A DNA stretch of 55,464 nucleotides from an uncultured Oscillospiraceae bacterium (lineage in GTDB: Bacteria; Bacillota; Clostridia; Oscillospirales; Acutalibacteraceae). The notes beneath the pieces were generated by a model, which worked only from the letters and a program-made list of their open reading frames with translations, did no database searches and was not told the DNA's origin. A program made the position numbers and the translations under genes. Where the stretch lies: NCBI GenBank assembly GCA_910587835.1, contig CAJUNQ010000065.1:1-55464 (forward strand). Reading direction: 5' to 3'. Below, one piece after another: positions 51,717 through 55,464 of the stretch; position 1 is the stretch's first letter; each line of letters opens with the position of its first letter.

Positions 51717-51744
51717 ATTATAGCATGTTTCTAATAATTTTCAA
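51717..51744 (-). promoter_or_regulatory. Promoter of the YesM/YesN-type operon
   Basis: On the minus strand TTGAAA (51744-51739), 16 bp, TATAAT (51722-51717). The -35 box overlaps the stop codon of the upstream MFS gene. Confidence 0.65.
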
Positions 51745-53150
51745 CTTGCGGGAGGCGGCTCATGCTCCCTGCCGCCGAATACACTCCGGCAGGAGGCCGC
51801 GATTACCAGATACAGCGTTGTGGGTATCAGCGTCACATAGCACATCACCGGGTACGCGGCCATAATGTCCCCGCCCCAGGCTGTCAGCAGCACGCCATAT
51901 ATGCTGGAGCACAGGGACGTGCTCAGCGACGCCAGCAGGAATTGTGCAGAAATCCCTGTGGGCATCTGCGCCGGAGACAGGTCCCGCTGATAGAGGGCAT
52001 AGAGGGTCATATAATACAGCGCCTCCCCCAGTCCCAACAAAAAGGTGAACCCATACAGCAGCGCCGGGAAGGCCTCCCAGCTGCCGGTCAGCCCCATAAG
52101 CAGCTCTACCCCGCCGATGAGCCCCCCGCTGATCAGCACAAAACGCTTCTGCCATATGGGGTGGCGGATGATCCATTTGCCCAGCAGCAGCGAGGCCAGA
52201 ATGATCGCCAATGTTTTGGGGATGGCATAGGTGGCGCTGGACGCTGCCGAGCGTCCCATTCCCACCTGCACCAGCAGCAGGGCGAAGTTGTTGGAGAGGG
52301 TCATCTGGGGGATGATCAGCGGGATGAGCAGATTGGCCACCGCAAAGGACCGCACCCGGAACAGGCTCAGGGGGATGACCGCGTTCTCCTGCCGCCGGCC
52401 GTGGCGGAGGAACAGCCCCAGGCACAGCAGAAACAGCAAGGCCAGGCCCCACAACACTGGGGAACGCCAGCTCAGCCGCTGGCCCCCCAGGTTGAGGAAC
52501 ACCACCAGGCTCCCTACCCCGCCTATGAGCATGGCCCCGCCGGAGAAGTCAAAGGCCTCATGCCGGACAGCCTCACCGGCAGGCTGGCGGTAGTACCGCA
52601 GCAGCATAGCCACTGCCCACGCCGCCAGGGGCAGGGGGTACAGAGGGGTGAGCCAGAAGCCGAACCGGTCGGTGACCAGCCCCCCTAGCAGTGGGCCCAG
52701 CAGGTTGCCCATGTTGTTCATCACCGAGTACAGGGACATGTACCGGGGACGCTCCTCCCGGCTGGTGCTGTCCGCCAGAATGCCCACAGGCATGGTGGTA
52801 GCCACCCCGGCAAACAGGTTTTTACAGAAGTACCCTGCCAAAAACAGGGGCAGCGACCCGGAGAAGGCGCAGAAAACCGAGCAGCCCGCTGTGCCCAGCA
52901 CCGAGACCAGCATGGCCCGCCGCCGTCCCGCCAGCAGGGTCAGCCGGCCGGACAGGGCGGAGACAATGGTGGTGGCCGTGGCGCCTGCCACCAGAATCAC
53001 GGCGTACCACTCCAACGCGTCAAACCCTGCGGCAATGACCGGCAGGGACACGGAGTAGCCCATAATGTCCAGAGTAATGTAAATGCGCAGCAGATATGCC
53101 GCGGCCAGGGCCCGTTTGGGGTCGCCCCGCTTTTGCAGTACAGCAGTCAT
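51741..53150 (-). CDS. MFS transporter (probably 14-segment, DHA2-like)
   Basis: A 469-residue major facilitator protein with 12-14 hydrophobic segments. The loop after segment 2 reads SGRLTLLAGRRRAM, the family's G-x-x-x-(D)-x-x-G-R-R motif A with the acidic residue replaced. SVMNNMGNLLGPLLGGLVTDRFG matches motif C-like antiporter sequences. Its position between sugar-regulator and isomerase genes suggests export or uptake of a sugar or aglycone; drug efflux is equally possible. AGGAGAGG precedes the ATG at 53150. Confidence 0.92.
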   Translation of the reverse strand: MTAVLQKRGDPKRALAAAYLLRIYITLDIMGYSVSLPVIAAGFDALEWYAVILVAGATATTIVSALSGRLTLLAGRRRAMLVSVLGTAGCSVFCAFSGSLPLFLAGYFCKNLFAGVATTMPVGILADSTSREERPRYMSLYSVMNNMGNLLGPLLGGLVTDRFGFWLTPLYPLPLAAWAVAMLLRYYRQPAGEAVRHEAFDFSGGAMLIGGVGSLVVFLNLGGQRLSWRSPVLWGLALLFLLCLGLFLRHGRRQENAVIPLSLFRVRSFAVANLLIPLIIPQMTLSNNFALLLVQVGMGRSAASSATYAIPKTLAIILASLLLGKWIIRHPIWQKRFVLISGGLIGGVELLMGLTGSWEAFPALLYGFTFLLGLGEALYYMTLYALYQRDLSPAQMPTGISAQFLLASLSTSLCSSIYGVLLTAWGGDIMAAYPVMCYVTLIPTTLYLVIAASCRSVFGGREHEPPPAS

Positions 53151-53207
53151 AGCTTGTCCTCTCCTATCGCTCTGTATTCAACGGAGCAGGCCTTGCCGGA
53201 AAAGAGA

Positions 53208-53243
53208 GGGGACGCCGAAGCCTGTCTCTCCGGCGCCCCATTT
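53208..53243 (-). terminator. Probable terminator after the first tandem isomerase gene
   Basis: GGGGACGCCG pairs with CGGCGCCCC (9 bp with one bulge). On the minus strand it is followed by TCTCTTTTCC. It would partly separate the MFS gene from the upstream isomerases. Confidence 0.55.
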
Positions 53244-53305
53244 TCTTCCCTGTTCCGGCCCTCAGGCTTCTTTACTCCGGCGGACCGGCGCCGTCTTCCC
53301 CGCGG

Positions 53306-54166
53306 TCATGCCCACTCGATGCCTGTGAACTTCTTGAACGCGCTCATGCTGATGCGGATGGATTCCAGCTCGTCAATGGCGGTCAGGTCCTGTTCCAGCA
53401 GAATATACTCTACCCCCAGCTTGTTGCCCACGTTGATGTAGTCCTGAATGGGCAGAATGCCGTTGCCTACCTCGGCAAAGGTGCCCACATGCCGGTTGTC
53501 CTGGTGGGTTTGGGAGGAGATGGGCCCGTTGACGTCCACCCGGCCCTCAAACAGGCTGATGGGCTCGCCGGCGTCCTTGGCAAAATCCTTCTGGTGCATC
53601 AGGATCAGCCGGTCACCCAGCTTCTCCGCCTCCTCCACCGGGTCCACGCCGCCCCGGGCAGCCCAGTAGTTGTCCTGCTCAAAATACATCAGGTCCGGGT
53701 CGCTCTCCCCGGCAATAATCTCCATGACCGTTTTGCCGTCAAACTTCTGATACTCCCAGAAATGGTTGTGGTAGTAAAAGCGCATCCCGTACTGTTTGGC
53801 AATCTCGGCGTTCTTGTTCATCTCCTCAATTTTCCGCAGCAGCTCGTCCTTGCCCTCGGGATAGAGGTAGCCGCCGGTGCCGAAGTTCTTTGCCCCCAGA
53901 TAGGCGTAATAGTCTGCCATGGCCTCAAAATCTCCGGTGTAGTAGTGGCCGCCCACCAGCTGAATGCCCGTGTCCGCCAAAAACGCCTTTGCCTCCTGCC
54001 GGGTGAGCCCCAGGCCGTAGCCCTTCTCCGCCTCGCCAATAGGGAACCGGGCCGAGCAGAAGGGCTCGATGTACTTATAGCCTGCCTCTGCCACAGCCTT
54101 CATGGTGCCCAGGCCGTCCTTCATCAAATGCTCCTTGACTGAATAAAGCTGAATACCGACTTTCAT
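53306..54166 (-). CDS. Sugar phosphate isomerase/epimerase family protein, tandem paralogue 1
   Basis: A 286-residue TIM barrel starting MKVGIQLYSVKEHLMKDGLG. YYHNHFWEYQKF, MYFEQDNYWAARGG, LILMHQKDF and ILLEQD supply the presumptive metal site. The upstream gene encodes a protein of exactly the same length with the same landmarks, so the two are tandem duplicates that have diverged. AAGGAG precedes the ATG at 54166. Xylose-isomerase-like; exact reaction unknown. Confidence 0.9.
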   Translation of the reverse strand: MKVGIQLYSVKEHLMKDGLGTMKAVAEAGYKYIEPFCSARFPIGEAEKGYGLGLTRQEAKAFLADTGIQLVGGHYYTGDFEAMADYYAYLGAKNFGTGGYLYPEGKDELLRKIEEMNKNAEIAKQYGMRFYYHNHFWEYQKFDGKTVMEIIAGESDPDLMYFEQDNYWAARGGVDPVEEAEKLGDRLILMHQKDFAKDAGEPISLFEGRVDVNGPISSQTHQDNRHVGTFAEVGNGILPIQDYINVGNKLGVEYILLEQDLTAIDELESIRISMSAFKKFTGIEWA

Positions 54167-54225
54167 AGTTGCCGCTCCTTTACTTGTGTTTTGATTTTGC
54201 TTCTGTTTTTGGGCACAGGGGACGT

Positions 54226-55086
54226 TCAGCTGTCCCACTGGGTGCCGTGGAACTTGCGGAAGGCCTTCATGCTGGCCTCAATAGACGCCATCTCTCCGAT
54301 TTGGGTCTTGTCCTGCTCCAGCAGCACATACTGAATCCCTACCCGGTTGCCTGCGTCAATGTAGTCCTGAATGGGGAGCAGCCCGGTGCCCACCTCGGCG
54401 TACAGCTCCAGCAGGCGGGTGGTCTGGTCAAACTCCTGGGTAATGGGGAAGTCCTGTCGCAGGTACTCCCAGATATTCACCGGCACCCGGGCGGCCTTGC
54501 TGAAGTCCTTCTGATGCATCAGAGGGATGAGCCGGCTTTGCCAGCGGTCCAGCTCCTTCACCGGGTCCACGCCGCCTCTGGCTGCCCAGAAGGTGTCCAG
54601 CTCGTAACAGACCGTCTCCGGCGTGTTCTCCATAATCAGCTGAATGACCTGCTTGCCGCCAAACTCCTGGTATTCCCGGTAGTGGTTGTGGTAGTAGTAC
54701 CGCAGGCCGTGCTTTTGGGCAATCTCCGCGTCTTTTGCCATGAGGGCGCACTTTGCCAGCACGTCCGACTGCCCGCCAGGGAAGTGTGCCCCGCCGCTGC
54801 CTACCTGCTCCACGCCCAGGGAGTTGTAGTATTGGCAGAACGCCTCAAAGCCCTCGCAGCCCAAGGGATAATAGTGGACGCCCACCACCTGTAGGCCTAC
54901 CTCCTTCAGAAAGGCCCGGGCCTCTTCCAAGCCCATGTACAGGCCGAAGCTGGTCTCGTCGCCGGGCTGGGGATGACAGAAGGGCTCTATGTACCGGTAG
55001 CCCAGCTCCGCCACCTGGCGGAGAGTGCCTTTCGGGTCCTTGGCAAGGGCCTCCTTTACAGAAAACAGTTGAATGCCTACCTTCAT
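54226..55086 (-). CDS. Sugar phosphate isomerase/epimerase family protein, tandem paralogue 2
   Basis: A 286-residue TIM barrel starting MKVGIQLFSVKEALAKDPKG. The same motifs as its downstream paralogue are present: YYHNHYREYQEF, CYELDTFWAARGGVDPV, LMHQKDF and VLLEQD. Conservation of WAARGGVDPV in both suggests a shared substrate-binding loop. GAAAGGAG precedes the ATG at 55086. It follows a sugar ABC permease gene, whose end is at 55386, across the tandem repeat region. Confidence 0.9.
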   Translation of the reverse strand: MKVGIQLFSVKEALAKDPKGTLRQVAELGYRYIEPFCHPQPGDETSFGLYMGLEEARAFLKEVGLQVVGVHYYPLGCEGFEAFCQYYNSLGVEQVGSGGAHFPGGQSDVLAKCALMAKDAEIAQKHGLRYYYHNHYREYQEFGGKQVIQLIMENTPETVCYELDTFWAARGGVDPVKELDRWQSRLIPLMHQKDFSKAARVPVNIWEYLRQDFPITQEFDQTTRLLELYAEVGTGLLPIQDYIDAGNRVGIQYVLLEQDKTQIGEMASIEASMKAFRKFHGTQWDS

Positions 55087-55193
55087 GATACGACTTCTCC
55101 TTTCTTTTTTTCGTCGCGCCCGTTCCGTTGTACAAATCACCGCCAACAGTCCCACGCTAATTGCAGTATGCAAATAAACCTCGCGGCCAGCAG

Positions 55194-55372
55194 CACCATC
55201 AAACCGCGACCACAAGCCCTACCTCCCGCAGCCTGTAGCGCTGGCGTGCCAGCGCGCTCCGCGAATCGGGTCCAGCGTCACGCTGGCTGGCTACACCATC
55301 AAACCGCGACCACATGCCTTGCCTCCCGCAGCCTGTAGCGCTGGCGTGCCAGCGCGCTCCGCGGATTGCCTG
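55194..55372 (+). repeat. Tandem 100-bp repeat (1.8 copies)
   Basis: CACCATCAAACCGCGACCAC starts at 55194 and again at 55294, a period of exactly 100 bp. Each unit carries AGCGCTGGCGTGCCAGCGCG (hairpin), and the first also CCAGCGTCACGCTGG. Related pieces occur at 35000-35125. It fills the 300-bp gap between the isomerase and permease genes. Confidence 0.8.
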
Positions 55373-55385
55373 CGGGGGCACCCCG

Positions 55386-55464
55386 CTAGCCTTTTACTGC
55401 GCCTACGGCGATGCCTTTGACGAAGTTGTTCTGTACAAAGGGGTAGATGAGGATAATGGGCAGA
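55386..55464 (-). CDS. Carbohydrate ABC transporter permease (LplC type), 3' end only
   Basis: The last 25 codons and stop of a permease gene that runs out of the window. The translation ends YPFVQNNFVKGIAVGAVKG and matches the C terminus of the LplC-type permease at 40291 (YPFLQKYFTTGLVMGSVKG) in spacing and character. It shows that a second CUT1 importer lies just outside the window, upstream of the tandem isomerase genes. Confidence 0.85.
   Translation of the reverse strand, partial: LPIILIYPFVQNNFVKGIAVGAVKG

Noticed and set aside
1..55464. CRISPR arrays, tRNA or rRNA genes
   Set aside because: No regularly spaced direct repeats with unique spacers and no tRNA cloverleaf or rRNA-like sequence were seen; the repeats present are dispersed palindromes or a single 100-bp tandem pair.

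Overview
The window comes from a GC-rich member of the Clostridia, most likely an Oscillospirales-type gut Firmicute. This is an inference from gene content: a GlgC/GlgD pair, LCP proteins, a SecG with its own promoter, a DivPAP2 protein, YesM/YesN regulators and LplB/LplC-type sugar importers without an ATPase. Shine-Dalgarno sites are strong and several starts are GTG or TTG. I see no tRNA, rRNA, CRISPR array or complete insertion sequence.

Layout. 0.2-0.73 kb: two strong plus-strand promoters drive a stretch with no credible protein but with nested helices ending in T-runs, a candidate free-standing RNA. 1-4.8 kb: a three-gene ABC exporter operon (ATPase and two FtsX-type permeases). 5.2-6.6 kb: an M18 aminopeptidase. 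6.8-12.8 kb: glycogen operon glgB-glgC-glgD-glgA. 13.1-17.1 kb: envelope operon gtrA, two LCP proteins, a nucleotidyltransferase. 17.5-25.5 kb: single genes (HD protein, htpG, serine recombinase, DivPAP2, a secreted-protein pair, prfC). 25.9-28.2 kb: a LysR regulator divergent from a TIM-barrel isomerase. 28.5-34.7 kb: a c-di-GMP/phosphorelay operon (REC-HD-GYP-GGDEF protein, argC, Hpt protein, hybrid kinase). 35.4-38.2 kb: secG, a GNAT enzyme, a PLP-dependent lyase-like enzyme.

38.9-55.5 kb is a carbohydrate-uptake and catabolism island. A minus-strand operon encodes a cytosolic beta-propeller, a lipoprotein binding protein, two CUT1-type permeases, a VOC-fold protein and a TIM-barrel isomerase. 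Divergent from it are a LacI regulator, a second VOC protein and an SDR. Then follow a YesN/YesM two-component pair, an MFS transporter, two paralogous 286-residue isomerases and the 3' end of another importer permease. Three near-identical operator-like palindromes tie the LacI gene to the two flanking operons; one lies exactly between the -35 and -10 boxes of the binding-protein operon.

The intergenic spaces hold at least six families of short palindromic repeats. The clearest is a family of about 165 bp with 'TAGGGCTTG' inverted ends and TA at both borders (five copies), with the look of Tc1/IS630-type MITEs. One copy supplies the stop codon of a gene and another sits inside the sugar-transport operon.
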